The translations under genes and the position numbers were made by a program. A stretch of 64,000 bases of DNA, taken from positions 1,302,001 through 1,366,000 of the forward strand of contig CM065304.1 of the NCBI GenBank assembly GCA_033032175.1. Reading direction: 5' to 3'. The notes below the pieces were generated by a model that saw only the letters and a list, made by a program, of their open reading frames with translations, ran no database searches and had not been told where the DNA came from. The DNA comes from Saturnia japonica. Its lineage: Eukaryota > Arthropoda > Insecta > Lepidoptera > Saturniidae. This document shows, piece by piece, positions 23,857-35,590 of this stretch (positions are counted from its first letter, which is position 1; each line of letters opens with the position of its first letter).

Positions 23857-24744
23857 TAATATAATAAAGTGGAAAAGTTTATTCTTTTATTTAAACGCGC
23901 TAATCTCTGGAACTACCTTTCGGATTTGAAAAATCCTTTTCGTGTGTGATGGCCAGTTAGACGAGGAATAGTATAGGCTATCTAACATCAGGCTACAACT
24001 CACAGCTAGCCTAAAATATTTGGAAGTGGAAGCCCTCCCTAACTGCTTTATCCGCGTGCGCTAGCGTAATGGTTAATGATACGTAAGTACAATGTTCTAC
24101 GAAAATATTAGTCCTTGCTATATCTAAACAAAGTTCGGGATAGCATATATCTATCTCTTATATATGCATCTTATGGCTTATAAGCCACAATAACGTATAT
24201 TGTGGGTTTTTTAAAATAAAGATTAAAAATTGATTTATGAGCATTATTTTTAGGTATGGCATATTAATCCTTATTAACAAAAGTAAATATGTGGTGCTTT
24301 ACTCTTAGGGGTGTGAATCGGAATTAAAAAAGCACAAAACAATTGTGAGTAAGTATGTAATAATCTCGTTACGACCACGCGGCCAGGTGTCGTATGTGCA
24401 TGAGAACCCGTGTGTGTGTCAAACATTAGAGCTGGCGGCTGACTGGCGGCAGCCGGGTATTGGACGCGCACTCTCGCGGGTCGTGGTGTGCGGGCGGTGA
24501 GACGCGGGCGCACGGTACCATGCAACGTGGTCGCGAACTATAGTTTCTCATAAAGACTATTATATAAAGTTAAATTTAGCTTTTTATAGCATGTTATTTG
24601 GACTTATAGTTTGGGAGATAATTAAAAATTAAAATTAATTGTACTTGCGGGATGTGAGGGCAATTATGGTAGACTACACGGGTGCATTGGCGGTGCGGTG
24701 TTTGTCGAAAAAAAAACACGGGTGCAACCGTTAAGCACACCTAG
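23857..24744 (+). mobile_element. Helitron-like family C, second copy with GC-rich insert
   Basis: It is joined head to tail to the previous copy at CTAG|TAATATAATAAAG, so it lacks the first dozen bases of the family. It ends aagcacacCTAG before T. Relative to the first copy it carries about 250 extra bases at roughly 24290-24540. Confidence 0.6.
24290..24540. other. GC- and CpG-rich segment inside a Helitron-like copy
   Basis: The segment is absent from the neighbouring copy. It includes ggcggctgactggcggcagc, cgcgcactctcgcgggtcgt and gagacgcgggcgcacggtac, in strong contrast with the AT-rich element. An 83-residue minus-strand frame (MHGTVRPRLTARTPRP...) covers it, but its composition alone could keep it open. 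It may be captured host DNA, for example a promoter or first exon, or a separate insertion; its origin is unknown. Confidence 0.45.
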
Positions 24745-26689
24745 TACATTATAATATTATTGTTTTATTTCTTTCTCTCCACTTCGGCACGAGGCGTAGC
24801 TATATTGGTTTATATTAATACATTTCTGAAGGTTTCATTTCAATTCTACCGTGTGTGAACTGCGTACATGTTTTTTTTTATCTCTCTGTTTGACTTCGGA
24901 TCGGGATTTAACTCAAAAGATATAACTCATTTAAAAAAAATGTTTACACGAGAAAGTTAAATCATTTCTCAATTATATTTATTAATTTATTTCTTAATTA
25001 TATTATTAGTATTATTTTCTTAATTTATTATTTAAGTTTGTAGTTACAAAAGTCACGACTTATGAAATAGGAGGATTGAGAGAGAGAGAGAGAGAGATAC
25101 CTTATCGTACTGGCCTACAAGCCCAGCGTAGCGTAAAGCGTAAACCAATTTGGTAGTTGGATATATAGATATCCTTACATGATTTCGAAATGCGATCTGC
25201 CCTAGCCAATCAATATTCACCATTGCAAATGTCTGCGGGCAACAATTATCTGTCTACATGATGCAAATATATTCAGAACTATGATAGATCCTACTAATAA
25301 TGTTTTACAGTTCGTTATGTAACAATGATTTATGTAACTGTTAAAATATATATAAAATACATTATTTGCTAAAACAAGGAATCACTCCAGTTACCGGATT
25401 GGATTCCAATTAACGTCTCCGGGGATATAAGCGATCCATTATTGTTCAAGGGGATTCATTATACAAATGGATTTTATCGGAATTAATTTATTTAATTAAA
25501 ATTATTTTATGTCTACCTTTTGCCAATTACTCTGCACGTTTAAATATAATGACAATTGTTCTTTGTGTATTCACTTGAGGATTAATATAGTGTATTATAT
25601 TTTAACTTATTACGTATCTAACATGCACTAAATAACATAGGAATTAACTTAATACGAATAGCTCACTAGTAACGTGAAAGGATATCGAGTCGATCGACGT
25701 GCCTTCCAATGCTATAATTAGCCTGAATTTACAGTGAAGGAGAACATAGTTAAATAACCATAGTGGGCATTTTAAAATTTTCGGTTAGCTAGCTACCATG
25801 ATCTGATTAATAATCTATTACGAAGGACCTACAAATATGATACAACAGCTGCACATGAGAGCAAGTCCTTCAAAGCCATCTGAAGTCACATCGTCAATTA
25901 AAATCAGGAAATGTTATAGTAAAACCTTAGCCATAATTAATGCCAAAACCGACCAAATGCCTATCGGGCCGCGCGCAGTGTAGAGTTTTATAACTATAAA
26001 ACCCTATACTGCGTGTGGCAACTGCCCGTGCCAGAATGCACATTCAGAAGGGGGCATTACGTCATTTTCAATGAAGTTTGTGCGAAAGTATTTCATAAAG
26101 TAAATTTTATAAGTTGGTGAAGCCAGGCCAGAGGCCAGCTCAAGAAAGGCTATTTCTCGGTAACGCGTAAAACCTACTTACCTCTGACAGATTTCCTTTT
26201 AACTTATTTATATAAAAGTACACAATATTTTTTTCTAATTTAATTTTAATTTACAATGATTAATTTATATACACATACCAAATAACAGCTTTCTAATACT
26301 AAGAATCTCTGTGCTAAGCCGACGCGACGGTCGGACGGACATGGCGAAATAAGGGGGTGTCTTGTTTATTTCGGAACCCTACAATTTAGTTTCATATTTA
26401 TACTAGAAGTAGCTATGTTTTGATTCATTATATATAACTATTATATTAGTTATAAGATCGTGACGAGATTTTCAAGTTATAAACTATTTTGAAGCAATGA
26501 TGCTCAGTAGTGGCGTGTACAGACAGCGCGCCGACCGACGAGGATTTCAAACCGAAAATGAACTTGAGCTTTATGAAGCATATACAGCATTATGAAACCA
26601 TGGCATCGTGGTACCTACAACATTTTCATGCACTCTTTATAGAGGTAAAAAATCTAGAAGTGAACGTGCTATTGCTAACTTTTTAATTA
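24745..26689. other. Gene-free stretch with a microsatellite
   Basis: (GA)n at 25078-25097. An imperfect foldback at 25976-26017 pairs gcagtgtagagttttata with tataaaaccctatactgc. The phrase ggctatttctcggtaacgcg plus cctacttacctctgacag at 26149-26190 resembles a LINE tail. Confidence 0.45.
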
Positions 26690-26976
26690 TCTATATATTA
26701 ATACGTGAAGCAAAAGCTTTTGGTACCAATTTAAGCGTATTGCGTGCACGGAAGACTGAGATTTGGCATGGTTAAAGTTTATATGGAGTAGTGCAGAAAG
26801 CTAAAATATATCTATAATATCTCTTAGTAATATATTAAATAAAATAAATTAATACTGCGAATCCTAACCCGACCAGTGTCTTGAACTTAGATCACCCAAA
26901 CATAATTATGTCAAACAGAAAATAGTCTATGGTCAAAAAGTCGTTGGTCGAATTTCGAGCTTAGGACGATCGATAG
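26690..26976 (+). mobile_element. Helitron-like family B, internally shortened
   Basis: The TCTATATATTAATACGTGAA start is intact; about 70 bases are missing from the body between the aatcctaacccgaccagtg block and the tgtcaaacagaaaatag block. The end gacgatcgATAG is degenerate. Confidence 0.6.
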
Positions 26977-27254
26977 AATTAGTAAATAAGATATGCTCAA
27001 AGATAAATTGAGTGTCGTCCTTCGAACGTTGTTGAGGATTGTGAATAAAGTTGTTCGAACGCTATGCACTAGCTCACATCGACCTCTTTGATAACTTGTC
27101 TACAAAGGTCTTAGGGCGTCTTGCGTAACATGTTTAAATATAATTCAAGTAAGATTAAATGCATTTTAACGCGTTTGAACAAAATAAGCGTTGTTCACAA
27201 AGAAAAATTCGTTACTAAATACGTTTATCGAACTTTCAAAATTAAATAGCCAAT

Positions 27255-27701
27255 AATGGCCGGGCAAACGCGCGAATCGTGCTACTTCCGCTACAAACAG
27301 ACAGATAAAAATGCTTATTATGTGTGATCTTTAAAAGATAGACATATTACATATACTCGCGTTGACTTTTTTGTGGGTCTTTTTAGGATCTATAATTGTG
27401 TACTACATTAATTTAATATATCTCTTATAGTTTATTCAACATAAACATTTTAAGCACCCGAGTTGATTTACCATGATCAGTTTTATTATATAAGCGAGGT
27501 TCCCTAAATTTTTTTCTAAAATAAAAGTAGCCTAAGTTACTCCTTATAACATCAGCTATCAGCCAGTGAAAGTACACTCGTCCGACTGTTTTGGAGATTA
27601 CCCGGAACAAACAGACAGACAACATTTTAAAAATAGATTTTAGTAAAAATCTGTTACTTGGATATTACAAACAGACACTTCAATTTTATTAATTTTATAG
27701 A
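27255..27701 (-). mobile_element. Helitron-like family A, 3'-truncated
   Basis: It contains cgcgaatcgtgctacttccg near its broken 3' side and a complete 5' terminus (aattttataGA followed by T). Confidence 0.6.
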
Positions 27702-27796
27702 TATATAGTTCATTAAATAAAAAGCACAATCAAGGATTTGTAATAAAATTGTATTAAATAAAAAATGTTTTTTTTTATAAAGTTTTGGACAAGTCC

Positions 27797-28400
27797 TGGT
27801 TTTCACGACTATGATCGTCGTCGAATTGGCCTAGCGGTGCGACAACCAGACTTGTACGCACTGTTGTGTTTACAGTACAATCTATTTCAAAATGGCAAAT
27901 GAATAATAAATTTCAGCCATAATATATTTACTAAGCATTGTCTGAATGTGCCATTTTGAAGCCGATCTTTAGCGATTTCAGCTAACGTTTTGCACTTGCG
28001 AAATTCGTAATTAAGTGGACGATTTATCCAAAAGAATCGTCAAGAAAAAGAAGTTGAAGTATAAGTAGTTAACACTAAGCAATAACAACTGAGACACTCA
28101 AGAAGTGAATCTCTCAAATAGCTGTAAACATAGCTGAATAGTAAAATGAGGACCACAAAGGAGAAAGTGATGACAAAGTATAAACATGTTCGCAGTTCAC
28201 CTGCGGTGGAAGTGAGATGTTCAAAAAATATAGAAATATTTTCTTTAAAATCTCTTTTTAAAAATCCTAAATCATCGGTGCTCGAACTATCGACCACTCG
28301 CACTGTAAATACAACAGTCATCAACAACTGGTCATCACACCGATAAGCCAATTCAACGACGATCACAGTCATGAAAATCGAAACTTCCATTACCGTGTAT
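27797..28400. repeat. Inverted pair of a tRNA-like repeat (arms 27797-27900 and 28285-28400)
   Basis: The left arm has gatcgtcgtcgaattggcct, gcgacaaccaga and gcactgttgtgtttacagta. The right arm on the minus strand repeats gatcgtcgttgaattggctt, atgaccagttg and gactgttgtatttacagtg. The arms face each other across about 390 bases. A second such pair lies at 42607-42860. The head looks tRNA-like (ggcctagcggt). The 116-residue minus frame over 28040-28390 starts inside the right arm and is not regarded as a gene. Confidence 0.45.
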
Positions 28401-29902
28401 ATGTATTATTTAGAAGCTTCTATATTTTTTCATTAATGAAAATTTATATTACGTATGTTTATGTGACAATATTTGATATATAATTTTATTTTCTTAAATA
28501 TACTATTAAAGACCTCTCACAAGTCAAGGCCTCCTCCGTTTCTTTCCAAATTTATCTATCCTTCGCTACTTTGATCCAGTCTTTACCAACCACCTTGATT
28601 ATCTCATCTCCCATTTGGTCTTCCCACTTTTCTTTTTTTGTTTGATCCTAACCAAGTAATTTTTTTTTAATCAATTTATCTCTGTTCATACGTATATATT
28701 CCAATGCAAACAGACATACGTACATACTCTGTAAACGTGTATAATATATCCTATCCTATTCTCTCGAAGACTAAAAACTATAAATGTGTGTATTTGTCTT
28801 TTTTACTATAATTCTTTCGTTTCAACAAGTTTCAAATCACAGCGGGGTTATAGAAATTTTTTGTTCAAAAAAACATCTTATTTAAAAGATCTTTACTTCT
28901 CGAGGTGTCATGCCCAAAGAAGATAATAACATTGAAAAACATCAAACGATTTTTTGTTAAGGAGAACCCTCGAAGGGAGACAAGTTCAAAAGCGTCCAGC
29001 TGACCTGTAAGCAGCAAATTACAATTCAAATATCCACCAAAATGGCGCTAGTGTAGTAAGAGGGAATGATACTTTTTCGTGATTTTATAGTTTTTAGTGC
29101 TGTAAGACTTAAAAAGTTATTAAACAATAATGGGAAATGTTTGTGGAGTGAAAAGATGTCCAAGTGGAAGAGAATAAAAAAAACTTTTAACGCTGTCTTT
29201 ACAACTTTTTGACAGACACTTTTTCATAGATCATACAGACTACAGGACGTACAGGAATACTTTGTCTCTACCATCTATACTAAAGGTCTATTATGAGAGT
29301 ATGTTAAAAAGGAATTAAATTGTCAATGATTTTATTAACTGACACGGGTATGTCTCCTTTTATACAGATTTCCTCCAATAGTACTTCGAATAAAACGATT
29401 CGTTACACACAGTCGACTGAGTATAATATAGTAACGTTTCTGTTCCCAAACCTGAAAGCTTCCGCGTCGCGTCGTAGAAAACCACGCTCCACTTGTTCGA
29501 TCATATGGAGCGAACGAGCGCGTTATTCAAAATAATTTATTTAAATAAGTGTATAAATGTTGATATTTTTACCCAACTGCGAATAATATTCGTGTGTATA
29601 TATGTAAATGTATATGATCGTGTGTCTATTTCTTTGGCACACTGTAGTCTAAACGGCTTGATGGATTTTAGCATCGAGTCGTCATTAGATTTGTCTTAAT
29701 TGTGGGAGTGACTTAAAACTATACAATATTTAAGAACGATGTCTGAAAATAAAATAAAAAGCAAAAATGTTTTTTTTTTTCGCAGTGGTGTTTTTATTTA
29801 CTTTTTAATAATTCAGCTTGTTCTTAATTATCTTATACCGTATTTTCGAACAAACGAAATTAAGAAAAAAAAAACATAACAAAAATCTTTTTAAAACAGC
29901 AT
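28401..29902. other. Gene-free stretch
   Basis: One dispersed phrase is seen: tctttggcacactgtagtct followed by aaacggcttgatggatttta at 29632-29670, which recurs in reverse at 61797-61855. Confidence 0.4.
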
Positions 29903-30134
29903 ACCATCACGCCTGTATCCCCGAAGGATTAGGAAAAGGTGTACTAATGTACACCCACAGTTCGTCGTATATGATTTCTAGGTCCCGAGTAATAGGGGGC
30001 GAGCCTATTGCCATTAATCGGGCACAAAGCCAAACTCCGAGCTGCTACTGAGAATTACAAAGAAAACCCAGGACTCTAATCCAGGGCTTCGGGTATAGCA
30101 GTCGCGTTTACGACCACTATGCTAATGCGGCAGT
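29903..30134 (-). mobile_element. tRNA-derived SINE (SINE-2)
   Basis: The head is at the right (gcattagcatagtggtcgta on minus). The B-box is degraded: ggattagagtcc stands where the 37.5-kb copy has gggttcgaatcc. The shared body is gggcgagcctattgccatta plus atcgggcacaaagcc, and the tail is at left (cacgcctgtatccccgaagg). Confidence 0.6.
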
Positions 30135-30506
30135 TCAATACCAGCTCTTATTGAATATTTCAATAATTTCAAATTCTTGTAACATGCAAGTTATTTGTTC
30201 AGTTTAAATTCCCCTTTATCAATTTTAATTTGCGCTGCAAGCTTTTTAAATTAATGAAATATTTTAAAAACTTTGTATAATAATTTGTTTTTTTCGTATT
30301 CTTCTCGGCAAATCCTTACATTTCATACATGAGTATACATAGGTGTGTATAAAAAAATAACTTAGCTAACCATATATTGTCATCCAAACTAAACGTGTAT
30401 GCAAAATTTCAGCTCATTGGATTGGCGATAACTGTTTTGAATTTCAGTTGCTACATTTGACCCATACTGACTGGACAAGTTAAATAAAAGCTTGTATGTA
30501 ATTCAT

Positions 30507-30738
30507 AATAATATTATAAATGCGAAAATAACTCTGTCTATCTGTTACGTTTTAATGCCTGTTTTCTAATTCGCTGAACCAATTATGACGAATTTTGGTA
30601 TAGAGATAGGTTGGACCTTGGGAAAGAACATAGGTACTATTTGTAGTAAAAATAAAACTTTAAGGATAGAACACAGGAGATGAAAAAAACATAGATGTGA
30701 AGGTTTCACATCTACCACGTGTGAATTGCACACATAAT
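30507..30738 (+). repeat. Dispersed repeat fragment fused to a Helitron-like copy
   Basis: It starts ataatattataaatgcgaaa followed by ataactctgtctatctgtta, a phrase very common in lepidopteran repeats. It has aattttggtatagagatagg inside and ends at accacgtgtgaattgcacac. Matches to the last part also lie at 11385 and 24842. Confidence 0.45.
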
Positions 30739-31202
30739 TTTTTTAACTAAATTAAATGCATATGAAAGTACGTACGATATCTATAAAACATCCAATTTTT
30801 TGTCTGTCTGTCTGTTTGTTTCGGGTACGCTCCGAAACGGTTGGACTGATTTTGACGGAGCTTTCACTGGTAAATTGCTGATTTTATAGGGAGTAACTTA
30901 GGGTACTTTTACGTTAGAAAAAGAATATTAGTGTTTCGCACAAATAAAAAAAAACGTCATGGTGAATCAATTCGGGCGCTTAAATGACTTACGCTGAGTA
31001 AACCTTAAGAGATATAGCAAATTAATTTACTAAATAATTGTAGGCATCAAAAAGACCTACAAAAAAGTCCGAGAGAGTATACATCTATCTTCTAAGGGAC
31101 ACCCACAATAAGCATTTTTGTCTTTAAAATAGCCGGGAGCAGGGTAGCAAGATTCGCGCGGGAATTCTGTAGACCACGTGAGCGAGGCGCGGGCCCTGCT
31201 AG
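30739..31202 (+). mobile_element. Helitron-like family A, 5'-truncated
   Basis: It enters at actaaattaaatgcatatga and ends gggccctgCTAG before T. It lacks the first 50 or so bases, replaced by the preceding repeat fragment. Confidence 0.6.
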
Positions 31203-31907
31203 TAATAAATAAAGATAACTTGTCTTTGATTTAATTGCCAGGTTTCTTTATTTATGTCAAACATGAAATAAGCCTTCACGATAAAATATAAATAAGCGAA
31301 TTCTTTCTCGTAAACAACTCTGTAATTTAATTTGTAACTTATTATTTCCGTTATTTTATTACTTAGCAATTTACCTATGTAGAAATCAATCAGTACAGAG
31401 CCGTCGCTGTTTTTATACCAGTGCTGAATCCGTACACACGGCTTAATTCCGAATTGTGATATACATAAACAAATTACAGTGACGAGAATTTGATCATGTC
31501 TTTATAACATTGATATTGATTTGGGTTCATTTTTACATGTTATTACTCACATAAAACAAACACGAGCTGCTTACTGTGTGGTGTGTACATAACATCGCCT
31601 CGGATATCGTGCAGTGTTGTGAAAATACATAGTTCGACGATGTCGAACCATTTGATTTATTGATATTATTATATTTAAAGAGTATGTTATCATAAACTAG
31701 AATTGCTTACAATTTAACTAGGGATGTCTGAAAAGTATTTATAGATAATTTAGAACGGTATTAAGTAATACCCAATATTTTAGATTGCTCCTCTGTGTTC
31801 TGATTAATTACAAATATATATGCAACCAAGCAAAGCTCTGCCTTCAAAAAAAATCCAGTTACAAAATATAATCCAAAACGATAGTTAGAGCCGTTTCAAA
31901 GAAAACA
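31203..31907. other. AT-rich stretch, no feature supported
   Basis: No exon, RNA gene or element end is recognised. Confidence 0.4.
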
Positions 31908-32218
31908 TCTACTTGTATATTCTTCTCGTATTAAAGCTGAAAAGATTTTTTGTTTGTTTGACCACGCTAATCTCTAAAAGTATCAGTCACACTAAAAAAA
32001 TCTTCTTGCATTTCAAAGTCTATTTATTGAGAAAGGTTATAAGCTATACAATTTCACGCTATGTCTCTAAAGAGCTGAGCAGTAATCATAAATGTTTATC
32101 AATGTGGAGATCTATAAACAAGTACGGGGAGTGAGAACAATGATAAGCCACACGGGTGCGCTAGTGGCAGTACGGTCAAATACATTTTAACAGGTGTGAA
32201 ACCGTGGGGCATAAGCTC
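31908..32218 (+). mobile_element. Helitron-like element mixing families G and C
   Basis: The 5' part follows family G (TC start, taaagctgaaaag, then tttattgagaaaggttataa). The 3' part follows family C (cacacgggtgcgctagtggc, ggtgtgaaaccgtggggc). It ends ataagCTCG, a mutated CTAG. Confidence 0.45.
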
Positions 32219-32224
32219 GACGCC

Positions 32225-32712
32225 TTTTTTGGAAGAAAAATAGTACATTTTTTTAAAAATTGCAAAAAATATAGTACTTTTTGGAAAGGTAGTAAAAAAT
32301 AAAGTACATATTTATTTCTAATAATTATTAATCAACTGCCCAAAAAAAGAGTGTAATGTTTAAAGGATTCATGTATGTGAGTTTCTTTATTCCACCAAAA
32401 CATTAAAATGCCTGAACAAAATAGAAAAAAAATCACCACAGTTTTGTTGAATACATGTAAAACTCAGACGAAAAGATTCTGTGGTCTGTGAGACGTGATG
32501 CAAAATATGACTGACAAAATGAAAATAAATTTCAATGATAATTTGCCATGCTGTCCAATTTAACAAAAGAATATAAAATAAGAGTGACAGTTCAATTAGC
32601 GATGAAAATATAGTATTTTTCATACTATATTATTTTTCTATAATTTATGGTACAATTGACTAAAATATAGTACGATACTATATAATATAGTACGGGTGGC
32701 AACCCTAGCACG
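32225..32712. mobile_element. hAT-like MITE, right end clear
   Basis: The right end reads tagtacgggtggcaacccta, i.e. starts tagggttgccacccgtac in reverse, a hAT-like terminus. The interior has many copies of atagtac or its variants (about 32247, 32270, 32610, 32663, 32685), typical subterminal repeats. The left terminus is degenerate. Confidence 0.4.
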
Positions 32713-32730
32713 GCTAATATAAAATATATA

Positions 32731-33259
32731 ATAGCTGTGACCGCGACTTCGCTCACGTGGACTATAGGGTGCCGTCGATCGGGAATAAACTAGAATCTTG
32801 CTACACCTGATCCCGGTTATTTTAAAGACAAAAATGCTTATTGTGGGGTTTACTTTGAAAATAGACATATACTCTCGCTTATATTTTTTGTTGGTCTTAT
32901 TAATGTACATTAATTTGATATATCTCTTATGGTTTACTCTGCGTAAACCATTTAAGCGTCCAAAATGATTCACCATAAACAGATTTTTTTAATTTGCGCA
33001 GCACCTTAATTATTTTTCTAAAATAAACGCAGTCTAAGTTACTCCTTTTAACATCAGCTATCTATCAGTGAAAGTCCTGTCAAAATCAGTCTTACCGTTT
33101 CGGAGATTACCCGGAGAACAAACAGACAGACAGACAGACCAACAAAAAATTAAAAACCAGTTTTTATTATAACTACCGTATATACTTTCTTATATATTTA
33201 TTAAATAGCTGTTATTTTGACATAACAAATAGACACTTCAATTTCATTAATTGTGTAGA
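32731..33259 (-). mobile_element. Helitron-like family A, nearly complete
   Basis: The reversed 3' end is atagctgtgaccgcgacttc (CTAG altered to CTAT); the 5' end gtgtagaT is intact. (CAGA)n lies at 33122-33139. The 112-residue minus open frame in this region is an element frame. Confidence 0.6.
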
Positions 33260-33414
33260 TATAATTAGATTTGGAATATCAAAATATGATGATGATGAAC
33301 ATAATTATTATAATAATACATAACACCTTTTTCTAATTACGACTTGAAAAGTGTCTGTGCGTTGGACGACCACCACGCCCGCATTCTGTGCGAGTGTTAT
33401 CTGTTATTATAGGC

Positions 33415-33435
33415 GTACCAATTTAAAATTGGTAC
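33415..33435. repeat. Perfect 21-base palindrome
   Basis: Ten-base arms gtaccaattt and aaattggtac around a single A. A closely similar hairpin lies at 62821-62846. Confidence 0.7.
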
Positions 33436-33589
33436 TTTCCAAAAATATAATAGAGACGTCGAGTCAATAACCTTTGGACGATATAAACCAGCGTCGCAAC
33501 TAAATGTTTTGTAGGTAACATAACGATACCTAGTTTCATTTTTAATTAGCGCCATCTACTGAGGTCGGCTGTAGTAGTATAGATATTGC

Positions 33590-33673
33590 ACCTACATACT
33601 TTCATGTGCATTTAGTAAAAAGCTGTTAATTTGACATTACAAACAGACACTTAAATTTTATTAATTGTATAGA
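33590..33673 (-). mobile_element. Helitron-like family A, 5' end only
   Basis: Only the first 84 bases of the family remain (ctttcatgtgcatttagtaa to attgtataGA followed by T). Confidence 0.55.
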
Positions 33674-33861
33674 TGTTAAATTACAAAAAATGTAGTCTCA
33701 TTTCTACGACATAAAATTATTTGTTTTATACTATTAGGCCGAGTTTGTATTTCAAACGATAATCCCTTCCCGTAATATAATTTATATTATTAAGTACCTA
33801 CATTATTGTCTTTTACTTATATATTAATTTAATGAATTATTATATATGTACATATTCATTA

Positions 33862-33935
33862 CTAGCTATGCCACACGGTTTCTTTCACCCGTGTTAATTT
33901 TATACAATAAACACCGCAACCACTCAGACACCTCA
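33862..33935 (-). mobile_element. Helitron-like family C, 3' end only
   Basis: ctagctatgccacacggttt and cacccgtgttaattttat match the reversed family C tail. Confidence 0.5.
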
Positions 33936-34609
33936 CTTTTTGAAAAACTTCACTCAGTTCCAAACGGCCGTAAGCGCCATTAAAAAATGTATGAGAATGT
34001 AGCCCTTACTATATACTGTATATCACTCATATTAGCCTGTTTTTTTTGGCGATAAAAAATTCAGTGGCACTAACCTTAAACGCCTTTAGGATAAAAATAG
34101 CTACGTTGTTGTTGCATTTATGTCTGGATGTTGCTATTTTTTTTTATTATTTTTTTTATCTTTTTTACAAATTATATTACAGAAACTATATTTTTTACAT
34201 AAAATTAGTATGTTATGATTACTTTTTCCATTTCTAAGAAGTATTATTATTATTTTGTAGGACCAAAGAAAACATTTCCTGTATTATTTAGATATTATAT
34301 TACTAAAGCAGTGTTATGGTTTTGTTTTGTGTTTTTCTAGTAAAGTTTAGTGTATCTAAGTAGTACATTTCAAACGATGTTTCTTTTTTATTATCTATTT
34401 ATATGCTCAAATTTTAGACTAGTGCACTGTCAATGAGGAGAGTAAGAGAATGATTGATAATGATTTTCTCGTTGCACAATGTGCTACATTATTTGATGCC
34501 GGTTTCGAGACATCTGCAAGTACGTTAGCGTGTTGTTTGTATGAATTTGAGAAGAATCAGAAACCCAAAAGCACACTGAAGCTCCTGTATACTATATTTA
34601 TCTATGCAC
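33936..34609. other. AT-rich stretch, no feature supported
   Basis: Low-complexity T-rich blocks; no exon is recognised. Confidence 0.4.
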
Positions 34610-34855
34610 TGTAGGAAAGAAGAACGGCCTGAGTGGTCGCTATATCTAATGTAATTAGCTAGTACCCCACGGTTCCACCAGTGAGAGGACCGCCCGAGCC
34701 GAGGTTCGGTCACTCTGGCACTCTCGTGCGAGTCGTCCAAAACACTTTCGCGGCTGAGTGCCCTCTACGCTCGCCCCCAAGTCCGGTGAAGCTGTAAAAA
34801 CCGCAGCGGCTTCAGGGCCCCTAAGGCTAACAGTGTAGTCAGATCTAAAAAAAAA
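34610..34855 (+). mobile_element. SINE with poly(A) tail (SINE-3)
   Basis: The head has ggcctgagtggtcgc (A-box-like) and cacggttccaccag (weak B-box). A GC-rich body (ctctggcactctcgtgcgag, ggtgaagctgtaaaaaccgc) ends agtgtagtcagatct followed by nine A. It matches fragments at 4.6 kb and 41.7-41.9 kb. No target duplication is found. Confidence 0.55.
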
Positions 34856-35038
34856 GTGACTCTCCGTCATTCCATTTTAGAACTTCACCACTCTGCTATG
34901 ACACTTGACCAATATTGTAACCACATGTCGTAACCTCCATAAGAAAAAGTTTCTGCCTCGTCTCCAGCTGCCCTGCCGTGAAGATTAAACTGTTTTTTAT
35001 TTTGAAGCCGATTCGAAAGGAAGACTTGAAGTCTACCA

Positions 35039-35128
35039 TAGGGACCTAAAACATACTCGGCAAATTGTGGGTGTACAATTAGTACACCTCTGCCTAACCC
35101 TTCGGGGAATACAGGCGTGATGGTATGT
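35039..35128 (+). mobile_element. SINE-2, 3' fragment
   Basis: It matches the tail half in the orientation opposite to the other two copies: gtacacctctgcctaaccct and tcggggaatacaggcgtgat. Confidence 0.55.
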
Positions 35129-35590
35129 TATTTTTATAATTTAATCTTTCAAATTATAATATAACCTATATTACTCGCTGATACTGTAGCTTTAGGTCCA
35201 ATAGATTTGAGTTTATCCATTACAAACAAAAAATAAAATCTTTCCTCTTTATTATAATATTGGTATAAGATAAGATCTTATTGGATAAAAGGATCGGATT
35301 GGATTACAACTGAGCGATTCTTTTTTAGTTTCCCATCGTACATTTATAATAAGCACATATCTCAATTCAGTCATCATTCATAATCGCCTACCTCTAACAG
35401 ATATTATTACTACGACAAACAAAGAGTTTTGCCACAAACATAATATGAAGTAGAAAAGTATTATTTTTTCTATACGTCGCATGTAAACTAAACACCTGTG
35501 CTATCAAGTGGCGTCAAGTGCAGCGACGGCGCGTCGCGCGGCGTTGAGTTATGCGACGACGCGATATTTTTTTTCTTGCTCTAACATAAG

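Noticed and set aside
24274..24525. 83-codon minus-strand open frame in the GC-rich insert
   Set aside because: High GC alone keeps stops rare; no motif or conservation can be claimed, so it is described as sequence, not as a gene.
26175..26200. Minus-strand splice donor gag|gtaagt
   Set aside because: It lies in a phrase (cctacttacctctgacag) typical of a LINE tail, with a relative near 35.39 kb.
28040..28390. 116-codon minus-strand open frame with hydrophobic stretches
   Set aside because: Its start lies in the right arm of the inverted tRNA-like repeat, and the rest has no recognised family or splice support.
32638..32976. 112-codon minus-strand open frame
   Set aside because: It spans a hAT-like end and the 3' part of a Helitron-like copy, so it is not a host gene.
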